From positions 132,877 through 196,876 of the forward strand of contig VWZS01004848.1 in NCBI GenBank assembly GCA_013397075.1: 64,000 nucleotides of DNA. The letters are read 5' to 3'. The notes beneath the pieces are model-generated. The model saw nothing but the letters and a program-made list of their open reading frames with translations, was not told the origin of the DNA and did no database searches. Position numbers and translations under genes: made by a program. This stretch comes from Rhabdornis inornatus (lineage: Eukaryota; Chordata; Aves; Passeriformes; Rhabdornithidae). Below, in pieces: positions 63,867 to 64,000 of the stretch (the first letter of the stretch is position 1; each line of letters starts with the position of its first letter).

Positions 63867-64000
63867 ACTTTCAAATGGTTGAACACCAGGTAACTTTGTG
63901 TGGCCTTTACCAATTCACTGTCTGGTAAACATTTTTCTAAACCTTTTTTACTGTTGAGAGTTGTAGAAAGGATTATACACACAGACAACAAAGATCTTAA

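Larger units (their letters stand above)
58589..64000. other. Unique A+T-rich noncoding block
   Basis: No supported gene. It holds the 47-bp tandem duplication at 59140-59233, a G-rich run at 60252-60276, an (AAT)n tract at 63841-63866 and a higher-complexity stretch at about 61390-61770 that might be a conserved noncoding element. The longest open frame (62568-62927, -, 119 codons) is hydrophobic, as expected from A+T-rich noncoding DNA, and has no recognisable domain. Confidence 0.55.

Noticed and set aside
1..64000. CRISPR arrays, operons, riboswitches, phage or bacterial insertion sequences
   Set aside because: No regularly spaced repeats, no ribosome-binding-site-linked gene clusters and no long open frames. 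The sequence is vertebrate noncoding DNA.

Overview
The window is vertebrate nuclear DNA, most likely from a songbird (passerine) or close relative. Three things suggest this: several copies of CR1, the dominant LINE of birds and reptiles, including one with recognisable endonuclease and reverse-transcriptase remnants; a 600-bp solo LTR whose sequence I recognise from memory as a common passerine endogenous-retrovirus LTR; and the A+T-rich, CpG-poor, repeat-poor composition of an avian gene desert or very long intron. No host protein-coding exon, rRNA, tRNA or other structural RNA gene could be supported. The open frames of 60-135 codons look like chance frames, retroelement debris or simple-sequence translations.

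Layout. 1-16710: unique A+T-rich DNA with short simple repeats. 16711-17270: CR1 3' end on the + strand, with the ORF2 frame kept but three in-frame stops. 17271-26100: unique DNA with a badly decayed CR1 tail near 21011-21110. 26101-26915: a second young-looking CR1 3' end on the - strand. 26916-43614: unique DNA with a 21-bp tandem duplication (33288), poly-purine/pyrimidine tracts and a candidate conserved noncoding element near 40.7-41.0 kb. 43615-46485: the longest and most decayed CR1 copy, on the - strand, running from the endonuclease C-terminal half through the reverse transcriptase to the 3' end. It is split by a (TTCC)n array that contains a 378-base assembly gap. 46486-57988: unique DNA. 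57989-58588: the solo LTR on the + strand. 58589-64000: unique DNA with a 47-bp tandem duplication (59140) and another candidate conserved element (about 61.39-61.77 kb).

No genes here act together. The window is a record of retroelement insertion, microsatellite growth and slow decay in noncoding DNA. I found no convincing new biological system. The best leads are the CR1-embedded microsatellite/gap, the LTR as a possible promoter relic, and two stretches that could be regulatory elements if they prove conserved.
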